Shown: positions 24,252 through 32,053 of the stretch, in pieces | How the letters are laid out: each line of letters opens with the position of its first letter | How positions within the stretch are numbered: position 1 is the stretch's first letter | Source of the DNA: Martinezella rhizogenes | Lineage (GTDB): Bacteria; Pseudomonadota; Alphaproteobacteria; Rhizobiales; Rhizobiaceae | DNA: 64,000 nucleotides | Assembly (NCBI RefSeq): GCF_027460065.1 | Contig: NZ_JAPYZZ010000015.1 | Coordinates: 1-64,000 of the forward strand | Reading direction: 5' to 3' | Translations under genes and position numbers: made by a program | Notes under the pieces: generated by a model | What the model was told of the DNA's origin: nothing | Database searches by the model: none | Seen by the model: only the letters and a program-made list of their open reading frames with translations

Positions 24252-24534
24252 CACTACTGTCCGGTTTAAATTTTCATACCGACGGCAATGCCCCTGAAGC
24301 CGGTTGCGAAGGATGCGCATCCCCTCGACGTCATCCTCGGCCCTGTGCCGAGGATCTAATCACGCTGAATAAAATCAATTGGTTGCAGATCCTCGGGACA
24401 AGCCCGAGGATGACGTCAGAGTGTTTGGCGTCCCTCGCTATTCACCTGACGACGCCATTCCCAATTCATGTCCAAATCGCGGAAAAACAGCTAAAAACAA
24501 AACCTTGTCCAGAAAGTTAAACCGGACAGCAGTG
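24252..24534. mobile_element. MITE-like insertion, 283 bp, 18-bp terminal inverted repeats
   Basis: The ends are CACTACTGTCCGGTTTAA (24252-24269) and TTAAACCGGACAGCAGTG (24517-24534), inverted repeats with one mismatch. GACC flanks both sides (24248-24251 and 24535-24538) as a 4-bp target duplication. Removing the element and one GACC restores a perfect REP palindrome. The interior carries no transposase, only a second REP pair (24326-24417), so it would move only with an enzyme supplied elsewhere. Confidence 0.65.
24326..24417. repeat. REP-type palindrome, CGTCATCCTCGG family (copy 2)
   Basis: GACGTCATCCTCGGCCCTGTGCCGAGGATC and GATCCTCGGGACAAGCCCGAGGATGACGTC in opposite orientation, closely matching the copy at 15217-15305. 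It is nested inside the MITE-like element. Confidence 0.7.
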
Positions 24535-24677
24535 GACCCGGCATCCAGCCAGCCCAAGTCCTTGGGCTGAAAAGACTCTTCTCGCCGCGCAGACGCGCGT
24601 CGGCTGGATTCCGGCTCAAGGCCGGAATGACGGAAAGACAATTCGGCCAGTGCTGGTATATCCAAGGGAAATGTCCA

Positions 24678-25613
24678 TCACCCCTGCGGCGTCGAAGCCT
24701 TGCGCGCCGCGCGTCTCGCCAGCCCCAGCTGATGCTCGCGAAAGATGATGAAGATGCCGGCGAGGATGACGATCGCCGTGCCGATCAGCATCGTCACCGT
24801 GGGAATATCGCCGAACAGAATGTAGGAAACCGCGATTCCGAAGATGATGGAACTGTATTCGAAGGGCGCGATGACGGAGACTTCGGCGTGGCGATAGCTC
24901 TCCGTCAGGAAAATCTGTGCGACGCCGCCGCAGATGCCACTGGTGATCAAAAGCATGGCCTGCGTCAGCGTCAGCGCGCTCCAGCCGAAAGGCACGCTGA
25001 TGAGCGATAACAAAGTGGCGGTCAGCGAAAAATAAAGCACGATGGTCGGCGTCTTTTCCGTTTCCACCAGTTGCCGCACCTGGATCATCGCCAAGCCGCC
25101 CAGCGCCGCGCCGCACAAAACGGCAATGGCGCCCAGCCCCTCGCCTGCGGCAAAGCCGCCTTCCCTCAGAAGCGTCATTTTTGGCCACAGAATGACCAGC
25201 ACGCCCATCATGCCGACGAAGACCGCGCTCCAGCGATAGATGCGCACTTTTTCATGCAGGATGAAGGCGGCAAAAACGACGGCGAGCAGCGGCGAGGCAT
25301 AACCGATGGCGATGAATTCCGGCAGCGGCAGCATGGTCAGCCCGTAAAAACCGCAGGCCATGGAGAGAATGCCGAGAAAACCGCGCTTGAAATGGCCAAG
25401 GAGATTGTTTGTGTGCAGCGCGCTTGCCAGCGCATGCAGCCAGGCGAGATAGACGACGATCGGGATAATGGCGAAGGCGGAGCGGAAGAAGGTGATCTGG
25501 CCGGCCGGCACGTCGCCGGCGGTCTTGATACAGGTCTGCATGACCAGAAAAAAGCCGACCGAAACCAGCTTCATGCTGATCCCGCGAAAGGGATTGGTCG
25601 GTTCGGCGTTCAT
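24678..25613 (-). CDS. DMT-family (EamA) membrane permease
   Basis: A 311-residue inner-membrane protein with ten hydrophobic helices in two EamA repeats. Repeat one includes Q-I-T-F-F-R-S-A-F-A-I-I-P and L-P-L-P-E-F-I-A-I-G-Y-A-S-P-L-L-A-V-V-F-A-A-F-I-L-H-E-K-V; repeat two includes A-E-V-S-V-I-A-P-F-E-Y-S-S-I-I-F-G. Members move metabolites such as amino acids, S-adenosylmethionine or riboflavin; the substrate here is undecided. The C-terminus is a short basic tail. It is preceded and followed by repeat-rich DNA. Confidence 0.88.
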   Translation of the reverse strand: MNAEPTNPFRGISMKLVSVGFFLVMQTCIKTAGDVPAGQITFFRSAFAIIPIVVYLAWLHALASALHTNNLLGHFKRGFLGILSMACGFYGLTMLPLPEFIAIGYASPLLAVVFAAFILHEKVRIYRWSAVFVGMMGVLVILWPKMTLLREGGFAAGEGLGAIAVLCGAALGGLAMIQVRQLVETEKTPTIVLYFSLTATLLSLISVPFGWSALTLTQAMLLITSGICGGVAQIFLTESYRHAEVSVIAPFEYSSIIFGIAVSYILFGDIPTVTMLIGTAIVILAGIFIIFREHQLGLARRAARKASTPQG

Positions 25614-26159
25614 CGGCAGTTACTCATATCGGCTGCGCAAACACGCCATCAGGGGATTTTTCATGCGGGGAGGACGACGCAGGGGAATTGGATTTACGCA
25701 AGGCTAGAGCATTCCCCGGCGGCTTTACAACAAAAAATATTATTTACCCATGAATTCGGTTGATCTGGTGAGAGATTGTTCAAGGCCGTCGCCTTCCCTT
25801 CCGTCATTCCGGCCTCGGGCCAGCCCGGGTCCCCGGCTGAAGACACTCACGCCGCCGCGCAAAGGCGCATCGGCCGGATGCCGGATCCAGCCCGGCGCGG
25901 CGAAAGAACCAGACCAAAAGCGACGCGCGCTAAAATTTGAAGAAAATAAAATATAATTTCAGCAATCGTTCAACATTTGCTGCGATGGTCCGTGGGTCCG
26001 GCGGCGGGAGGATCGTCTGCACGGCCGGCAAGCCTTCCATGGCGGGACAGAACGTCCTCCGACGCACACATGAACGTGACGAATATTCTACCCATTTTAC
26101 ATCCGGGCCTTATGACGACATGATGCCGGGAGACCACGCCAAGTTATTCAGGGATAGTC
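25614..26159. other. Repeat-bearing intergenic region before pepN
   Basis: About 545 bases. A palindromic repeat lies at 25795-25915. AT-rich stretches at 25730-25760 and 25935-25985 may contain promoters for the divergent permease and pepN genes. No convincing ORF. Confidence 0.5.
25795..25915. repeat. REP-type palindromic element, CCGTCATTCCGGCC family
   Basis: Starts CCGTCATTCCGGCCTCGGGCCAGCCCGG and continues with GCCGCCGCGCAAAGGCGCATCGGCCGGATGCCGGATCC, a decayed relative of the element around 24234-24640. Confidence 0.55.
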
Positions 26160-28808
26160 ATGCGAACAGACACGGGCCAGATCGTTCACCTGGCAGATTA
26201 CCGCCCCACCGATTTCGTTCTGGAGCGGGTGGATCTCACCTTCGAACTCGACCCCAAGAACACAAAGGTCGAAGCCCGTCTGATTTTCCACCGTCGTGAA
26301 GGCGCCGACAGTCAGGCCCCGCTGGTTCTCGATGGCGACGAGCTGACGCTTTCCAGCCTGCTGCTCGACCAGATGGAGCTTCCCGCCGACCAATATGAGG
26401 CAACACCTGATAGCCTGACCATCCGCGACCTGCCGGCCGAATCTCCCTTCGAGATCTGTGTTACCAATTACATCAATCCGCAGGTCAATACGCAGCTGAT
26501 GGGGCTTTACCGCACCAATGGCGTTTATTGCACGCAATGCGAGGCGGAAGGTTTCCGCCGCATCACCTATTTCCCCGACCGCCCGGATGTTCTGGCGCCC
26601 TATACGGTGACGATCATCGCGGCGAAGGAAGGCAATCCGCTGCTGCTCTCAAACGGCAACTTCCTCGGCGGCGGCAATTACGACGAGGGCCGCCATTTCG
26701 CGGCCTGGTTCGATCCGCACCCAAAACCGAGCTATCTCTTCGCGCTTGTCGCCGGCGATCTCGGCGTGGTGGAAGACACGTTCACCACCATGTCCGGTCG
26801 CGAAGTGGCCCTGAAGATTTACGTCGAGCACGGCAAGGAGCCGCGCGCGGCCTATGCCATGGATGCGCTGAAACGTTCGATGAAGTGGGACGAAGAACGC
26901 TTCGGCCGCGAATACGACCTCGATATCTTCATGATCGTCGCCGTGTCCGATTTCAACATGGGCGCGATGGAGAACAAGGGTCTCAACGTCTTCAACGACA
27001 AATTCGTGCTGGCCGACCCGGAAACCGCATCTGACGCTGACTACGCCAATATCGAGCGCATCATCGCGCATGAATATTTCCACAACTGGACGGGCAACCG
27101 CATCACCTGCCGCGACTGGTTCCAGCTCTGCCTGAAGGAAGGCCTGACGGTCTATCGCGATCAGGAATTTTCTTCGGACATGCGCTCGCGCCCGGTCAAG
27201 CGTATTGCCGATGTGCGGCATCTGAAGTCGGAGCAGTTTCCGGAGGATTCCGGCCCGCTGGCGCATCCGCCACGCCCGGATAGCTACCGCGAAATCAACA
27301 ATTTCTACACAACGACCGTTTATGAAAAGGGCGCCGAAGTCACCCGCATGATCGCCACGATCCTCGGCGCTGAAGACTTCAAGAAGGGCATGGACCTCTA
27401 TTTCGAGCGCCATGACGGCGACGCGGCAACCGTCGAGGATTTCGTCAAGAGCTTTGCCGATGCCAGCGGCCGCGATCTGTCGCAGTTTTCGCTGTGGTAC
27501 ACGGAAGCCGGCACGCCGCTCGTCTCCGTCTCCTGCGCTTATGATGCCGGCAATGCCGCCTTCAAGCTGACGCTGGAACAGACCGTGGCGCCAACGCCCG
27601 GCCAGCCGGTGAAGCAGCCGCGCCACATTCCGCTATCGCTGGCGTTGATCCTCGATAACGGCCAGATCGCCGAGCCGCAGGCCGTCGAAGGCGGCGAGTA
27701 TCGCGATGGCGTGCTGCATCTGACCGAACGCAACCAGACCTTCTCCTTCTCCGGCATTTCCTCGCGGCCGGTGCTGTCGATCAATCGCAGCTTCTCGGCA
27801 CCGATCAATCTGGATTTCGAACAGAATGCTGCCGATCTGGTACAGATCGCCCGGCATGAAACCGACATGTTCGCCCGTTTCCAGGCGCTGACCGATCTTG
27901 CCCTGCCGGCGCTGATTGCCGCCACCAGGGCGGTGCAGAATGGCGAAGAAATCCGCACGGATGCGGCCCTCTCCGCCACGCTCATCGAGATCATCGGTAA
28001 CGACGCGCTGGAACCGGCATTCCGGGCGCAGGCGCTGGCCCTGCCGAGCGAGACGGATATCGCCCGCGAACTCGGCGGCAACACCGATCCCGACGCCATC
28101 CACAAGGCGCGCAACGCCACCATCACGGCGATTGCCACGGCCGGCCTCGAAACGCTGCGGCGCCTTGCCGACAGCGCTGCCAATGGCGAGGCCTACAGTC
28201 CAGACGCCGACAGCGCCGGACGCCGTTCGCTGCGAAACGGCGCTCTGAGCTTCCTCGCTTTTGCCGAGGGAACACCGGAGCGGGCGGCGAAGGCCTATGC
28301 CGACGCCACCAACATGACCGATCTCGCGCATGCGCTGAGTGTCCTGACGCAGCGTTTCCCTGACAGCGCCGAGACGAAGGAAGCACTTGCCGCCTTCGAA
28401 ACGCGCTTTGCCGACAATGCGCTCGTCCTCGACAAGTGGTTCTCGCTGCAGGCCGCCATTCCCGGCGACGGTGCGCTTGACCGCATCAAGACGCTGATGA
28501 AATCGAAACATTTCATCGCCACCAATCCGAACCGGGTGCGTTCGCTGGTCGGCACGCTCGCCTTTTCCAACCCCACCGGTTTCCACCGTGCGGATGGCGC
28601 GGCCTATCTTTTCCTGGCGGAGCAGATCGTCGCCATCGACAAGCGCAATCCGCAACTTGCCGCCCGCATTCTCACCTCAATGCGCTCCTGGCGTTCGCTG
28701 GAGGCAAGCCGGGCGGAACACGCGAAAGCCGCGCTTTCGACCATTGCCGAGGCGAAGGGCCTGTCGACGGATGTGAGCGATATTGTCGGGCGCATCCTGA
28801 AGAGCTAA
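26160..28808 (+). CDS. pepN: Aminopeptidase N
   Basis: An 882-residue M1-family zinc aminopeptidase that removes N-terminal residues from peptides in the cytoplasm. The substrate-anchoring G-A-M-E-N lies near residues 268-272, and the zinc site H304-E-Y-F-H308 has its third ligand at Glu327 (L-K-E-G-L-T-V). The C-terminal half holds the PepN-type Ig-like and helical domains (S-R-P-V-L-S-I-N-R-S-F-S-A-P onwards). Length matches bacterial PepN. A GGGATAG-like site precedes the ATG. A strong hairpin follows at 28849-28880. Confidence 0.95.
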   Translation: MRTDTGQIVHLADYRPTDFVLERVDLTFELDPKNTKVEARLIFHRREGADSQAPLVLDGDELTLSSLLLDQMELPADQYEATPDSLTIRDLPAESPFEICVTNYINPQVNTQLMGLYRTNGVYCTQCEAEGFRRITYFPDRPDVLAPYTVTIIAAKEGNPLLLSNGNFLGGGNYDEGRHFAAWFDPHPKPSYLFALVAGDLGVVEDTFTTMSGREVALKIYVEHGKEPRAAYAMDALKRSMKWDEERFGREYDLDIFMIVAVSDFNMGAMENKGLNVFNDKFVLADPETASDADYANIERIIAHEYFHNWTGNRITCRDWFQLCLKEGLTVYRDQEFSSDMRSRPVKRIADVRHLKSEQFPEDSGPLAHPPRPDSYREINNFYTTTVYEKGAEVTRMIATILGAEDFKKGMDLYFERHDGDAATVEDFVKSFADASGRDLSQFSLWYTEAGTPLVSVSCAYDAGNAAFKLTLEQTVAPTPGQPVKQPRHIPLSLALILDNGQIAEPQAVEGGEYRDGVLHLTERNQTFSFSGISSRPVLSINRSFSAPINLDFEQNAADLVQIARHETDMFARFQALTDLALPALIAATRAVQNGEEIRTDAALSATLIEIIGNDALEPAFRAQALALPSETDIARELGGNTDPDAIHKARNATITAIATAGLETLRRLADSAANGEAYSPDADSAGRRSLRNGALSFLAFAEGTPERAAKAYADATNMTDLAHALSVLTQRFPDSAETKEALAAFETRFADNALVLDKWFSLQAAIPGDGALDRIKTLMKSKHFIATNPNRVRSLVGTLAFSNPTGFHRADGAAYLFLAEQIVAIDKRNPQLAARILTSMRSWRSLEASRAEHAKAALSTIAEAKGLSTDVSDIVGRILKS

Positions 28809-28848
28809 ACATCCGCCGAGGCTGCACCGCCATTCTGATATAGCGCAT

Positions 28849-28880
28849 GACGCCGTCTTGATTTCCATCAAGGCGGCGTT
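28849..28880. terminator. Hairpin after pepN containing an FNR-box-like sequence
   Basis: GACGCCGTCTTGA and TCAAGGCGGCGTT form a 13-bp stem with one wobble and a TTTCCA loop, followed by only two Ts. It probably ends the pepN transcript. Its centre reads TTGATTTCCATCAA (28858-28871), identical in form to the FNR/FixK consensus TTGAT-N4-ATCAA. Confidence 0.5.
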
Positions 28881-28942
28881 CTGCATTGGGCCGCATCATG
28901 CTCTCAAGGGCCGATAGCGGCCTCAATCAGAAAGGAATGCAG

Positions 28943-29263
28943 ATGACGGACATGTCGAGGACCAGCGCTTCGTTTCAGCGCTTCATGAGCGATGCCCCGG
29001 CCCACAAGGCGGCATGGTTTCAGGCCATTCAGGGTCTTGGTATGGCCTCCACACTGGATGTGAAGACGCAGAGCCTGATCTATATCGGCATTCTGGCCGC
29101 ACTGCGCCTGGAAAGCGGCATCGGCTTTCATGTGATGGAAGCCAAGGCGCGCGGTGCAAGCCGTGACGATATCATCAGCGCGGTGCTGACCGGCCTTCCC
29201 GCCGCAGGCAATGGCGTGATCGGCGCGCTTGGGCCTGCACTGGATGCTTTCGACGGCGTCTGA
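28943..29263 (+). CDS. Carboxymuconolactone decarboxylase/AhpD-fold protein without CxxC
   Basis: A 106-residue protein starting MTDMSRTSASFQRF. The AhpD/CMD fold is recognisable: L-D-V-K-T-Q-S-L-I-Y-I-G-I-L-A-A-L, then G-F-H-V-M-E-A-K-A-R-G-A-S-R-D-D-I-I-S-A-V-L. Active AhpD-type peroxidases have C-x-x-C just before the H; here that position reads E-S-G-I and the protein has no cysteine at all, so thiol chemistry is excluded. AAGGA six bases before ATG 28943 decides the start over 28937. It lies downstream of the pepN hairpin and upstream of the pleC-like gene. Its function is unknown. Confidence 0.75.
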   Translation: MTDMSRTSASFQRFMSDAPAHKAAWFQAIQGLGMASTLDVKTQSLIYIGILAALRLESGIGFHVMEAKARGASRDDIISAVLTGLPAAGNGVIGALGPALDAFDGV

Positions 29264-29376
29264 GCGTATCTCGCCGCAGGAGTTGAGAGTCCGGCTCACT
29301 GATTTTGCACAGGAAACCCGCTTTTCCCGGAGCAGCATCAAACCGTCCCGAAAAAATACGGAGTCGGTTCAAGGGG

Positions 29377-29391
29377 TTAAAATTCTTTTAA
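29377..29391 (+). promoter_or_regulatory. CtrA-type box upstream of the pleC-like gene
   Basis: TTAA-AATTCTT-TTAA followed by C: a perfect match to the full CtrA consensus TTAA-N7-TTAA. It lies 95 bases before the start of the PleC-like kinase. CtrA is the cell-cycle master regulator of Alphaproteobacteria and acts downstream of PleC and DivK, so this would close a loop. Confidence 0.6.
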
Positions 29392-29486
29392 CTTTTGCCT
29401 CTGGACACGGCGAATCGCATTTGATTCATTAGACATATTCGAGCGGCGGCGCTTCGAATCAGTGGGGACTTCTACAAGGCGGGACA

Positions 29487-31823
29487 ATGACGAACGTGCG
29501 GCGGGCGACTGCGGGCGATGAGCGGCCGTATGCCAAATTTTCTGATCTTGCGGCCTGGGGCGAAAGGCTTTCCAGCGACCTGATGGGTTTGATGAATGGC
29601 GCCGACCGCCCGATGCCGCAGGTCGAGACCCTGCTGAAACGCCTGATCCCCATTCTCATCCTCGCCTTCCTCGTTGTCGTCGCGGCCTCGCGCATACTGG
29701 GTATCACCGCAGAATATGGCCGCATGGAAGAGGCCGCCCGCCACTCCACGGCGCTGACGGCGCTCACCGCCAAAGCGGCGCTTCTCAACAATGATACGAT
29801 CTTCACCGCGCAGGATCGCACCCGCGCCGAGGCGAGCCTTGTCGCCGCTTTGCCGTCGGGCAGTCTTGCCGATGGCACCATGGTGCTGCTCTCCGGCAGC
29901 AATGGCCGCATCTTCGCGGGCGCCGGCAAGGAAGCCTCGCTTTATGTCGGCACGTCGCTGCCGGCCCTGCTTCCCGAAATCGCCATCGTGCAGCGTTTCC
30001 CCGGTGCGCCCGGCACCATCGAGACCAATATAGACGGCCAGCAGCATTATGCGACGATGATCCCCTTCGGCGATGACGGCGCGATGGTGATCGCGGCGCG
30101 TTCGCTGCAGCCGATCCGCTCCTTCTGGCGCAGCGAAATCGCCATGAACGTCACGCTGTTTGCCGGCATCTCCTCCATCCTGCTCGTCGTGCTCTATGCC
30201 TATTACATGCAGGTGAAGCGCGCCCGCGACGCCGACGACATTTTCGCCGAATCCAATCTGCGGGTGGAAACGGCGCTGTCGCGCGGCCGCTGCGGCCTGT
30301 GGGATTTCGATCTTTCCAGCCGGCGCATGTTCTGGTCCGGTTCGCTTTACGAAATCCTGGGCTTGCCGCCGAAGGCCGCGCCGCTTTCCTTTTCCGATGC
30401 AGCCCGCATGATGCATTCCGAAGACGGCAATCTCTATGAGCTTGCCCGCGCCGTCGGTTGCGGCACCCTGCGCCAGATCGACCAGATTTTTCGCATGCGT
30501 CATTCCAAAGGTCATTATGTCTGGCTTCGCGCCCGCGCCCAGGTCATCCGCACCAATAACGGTCCGCGTGTCATCGGTATCGCCATGGATGTCACCGAAC
30601 AGCACCGCCTTGCCCAGCGTTATGCAGAGGCCGACCAGCGCCTTGCCGATGCCATCGAATCCACCTCGGAAGCCTTTGTTCTCTGGGACAAGAACGATCG
30701 CCTCGTGATGTGCAATATCCATTACCAGAAGGCTTATGGCCTTCCCGACAGCGTGCTGGTGGCCGGCACGGAAAAAAGCACGGTTTATGCAGCCGCCGCC
30801 CGCCCGGTCGTGGAACGGCGCGTTGCCGATCCGGACCAGTCCGGCCTGTCGCGCACGACGGAAGTGCAGCTGGCCGATGACCGCTGGCTGCAGATCAACG
30901 AACGCCGCACCCGCGATGGCGGCCTCGTCTCGGTCGGCACCGACATCACGCTTCTGAAGCGGCATCAGGAACGGCTGCGCGATTCCGAGCGCCGGCTGAT
31001 GGCGACCATCGGCGATCTTTCCGCCTCGCAGCACAAGCTGGAGCGGCAGAAGACCGAACTTTCCGACGCCAACGCCAATTACCTTGCCGAAAAAGAGCGC
31101 GCCCAGGCCGCCAACCGGGCGAAATCGGAATTCCTCGCCAATATGAGCCATGAGCTGCGCACGCCGCTCAACGCCATTCTCGGCTTTTCCGATATCCTGC
31201 AAAACGAGATGTTCGGGCCGGTTGGTTCGCCGAAATATTCCGAATATGCCCGCGATATCCATGACAGTGGCAAACACCTCTTGAACGTCATCAACGATAT
31301 TCTCGACATGTCGAAGATTGAAGCGGGCCATATGCGCATCAACCGCGAGACCATCGATCTCGCGCCGCTGATCGAGGAAACGCTGCGTTTGACCGCCATT
31401 CAGGCGGAGCAGAAGAACATCACCGTGCAGCAGAAGGTCTGCGCCGGGTTGACCATGCAGGGTGACCGCCGGGCCATGAAGCAGATCATGCTCAATCTTC
31501 TGTCAAACGCCGTGAAATTCACGGGCGACGGCGGCCGCATCGCGCTGCGCACCCATGTGCATGAGGCGGCGATGATCCTCACCATCGCCGATACCGGCAT
31601 CGGCATTCCGGCGCAGGCCTTGCAAAAGATCGGTCAGCCCTTTGAACAGGTGCAGAGCCAATATGCCAAGAGCCAGGGCGGCTCCGGCCTCGGACTTGCG
31701 ATTTCCCGCTCGCTGGTGAAGCTGCATGGCGGCACGATGAAAATCCGCTCGTGTGAGGGGCGTGGCACGGTGGTGACGATTATCATTCCGCATGCGGCGG
31801 GGCGGTGTGGGATGGTGCATTGA
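29487..31823 (+). CDS. pleC: PleC-like cell-cycle sensor histidine kinase/phosphatase
   Basis: A 778-residue membrane kinase. Transmembrane helices lie near residues 50-70 and 220-242, enclosing a periplasmic domain. Two PAS domains follow (G-L-W-D-F-D-L-S-S-R-R-M-F-W-S-G near 270, F-V-L-W-D-K-N-D-R-L-V-M-C-N near 395). A coiled coil leads to HisKA with N-M-S-H-E-L-R-T-P-L-N-A-I-L-G-F-S (His near 555), then an HATPase domain with N-L-L-S-N-A-V-K-F-T and G-G-S-G-L-G-L-A-I-S. This H-box is that of PleC, DivJ and PdhS, which set DivK and PleD phosphorylation. Placement beside glnE matches the rhizobial pleC locus. PdhS-type paralogues remain possible. Confidence 0.8.
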   Translation: MTNVRRATAGDERPYAKFSDLAAWGERLSSDLMGLMNGADRPMPQVETLLKRLIPILILAFLVVVAASRILGITAEYGRMEEAARHSTALTALTAKAALLNNDTIFTAQDRTRAEASLVAALPSGSLADGTMVLLSGSNGRIFAGAGKEASLYVGTSLPALLPEIAIVQRFPGAPGTIETNIDGQQHYATMIPFGDDGAMVIAARSLQPIRSFWRSEIAMNVTLFAGISSILLVVLYAYYMQVKRARDADDIFAESNLRVETALSRGRCGLWDFDLSSRRMFWSGSLYEILGLPPKAAPLSFSDAARMMHSEDGNLYELARAVGCGTLRQIDQIFRMRHSKGHYVWLRARAQVIRTNNGPRVIGIAMDVTEQHRLAQRYAEADQRLADAIESTSEAFVLWDKNDRLVMCNIHYQKAYGLPDSVLVAGTEKSTVYAAAARPVVERRVADPDQSGLSRTTEVQLADDRWLQINERRTRDGGLVSVGTDITLLKRHQERLRDSERRLMATIGDLSASQHKLERQKTELSDANANYLAEKERAQAANRAKSEFLANMSHELRTPLNAILGFSDILQNEMFGPVGSPKYSEYARDIHDSGKHLLNVINDILDMSKIEAGHMRINRETIDLAPLIEETLRLTAIQAEQKNITVQQKVCAGLTMQGDRRAMKQIMLNLLSNAVKFTGDGGRIALRTHVHEAAMILTIADTGIGIPAQALQKIGQPFEQVQSQYAKSQGGSGLGLAISRSLVKLHGGTMKIRSCEGRGTVVTIIIPHAAGRCGMVH

Positions 31824-31878
31824 GGGGATGTTGGGCGGAGTTTACTGCCTTGCAATAAGTTGCGGTTGTGCTGGCGAT

Positions 31879-32034
31879 ACCCCCCTCTGCCCTGCCGGGC
31901 ATCTCCCCCTCAAGGGGGGAGATCAGCTAGAAGCATGCTCCCCACCAAATCCGCGACGTTTGAGATGATCGAGCGATTGCCACTTGCCGATCTCCCCCCT
32001 TGAGGGGGAGATGTCCGGCAGGACAGAGGGGGGT
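31879..32034. repeat. Palindromic repeat of the CCCCCCTCTGCCCTGCCGG family
   Basis: ACCCCCCTCTGCCCTGCCGGGCATCTCCCCCTC (from 31879) and its inverse GAGGGGGAGATGTCCGGCAGGACAGAGGGGGGT (to 32034) enclose about 65 unrelated bases. Each arm also contains a CCCCCTCAAGGGGG hairpin. It lies between the convergent ends of the pleC-like gene and glnE and could end both transcripts. Confidence 0.75.
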
Positions 32035-32053
32035 GAAGCCGCACCCACCCACA

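Larger units (their letters stand above)
24234..24640. repeat. REP-type palindrome (GTCATGCCGGAC family), interrupted
   Basis: Left part GTCATGCCGGACCCGACC ends at 24251. The right part resumes at 24539 with CGGCATCCAGCC and continues through a hairpin-rich tail ending ...CCGGAATGACGG near 24635. Joined without the insertion, the two parts restore ATGCCGG-ACCCGAC-CCGGCAT. A related element is at 25795-25915. Confidence 0.65.
24125..24677. other. Gene-free block of nested repeats
   Basis: About 550 bases between the small ORF and the DMT permease gene. It consists almost wholly of palindromic elements: a REP palindrome split by a 283-bp MITE-like insertion which itself carries a second REP, then more palindromic sequence to about 24640. 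No coding potential is convincing. Confidence 0.65.

Noticed and set aside
29472-31331. A 619-codon minus-strand open frame opposite the pleC-like gene
   Set aside because: Antisense shadow; the plus strand has full kinase motifs.
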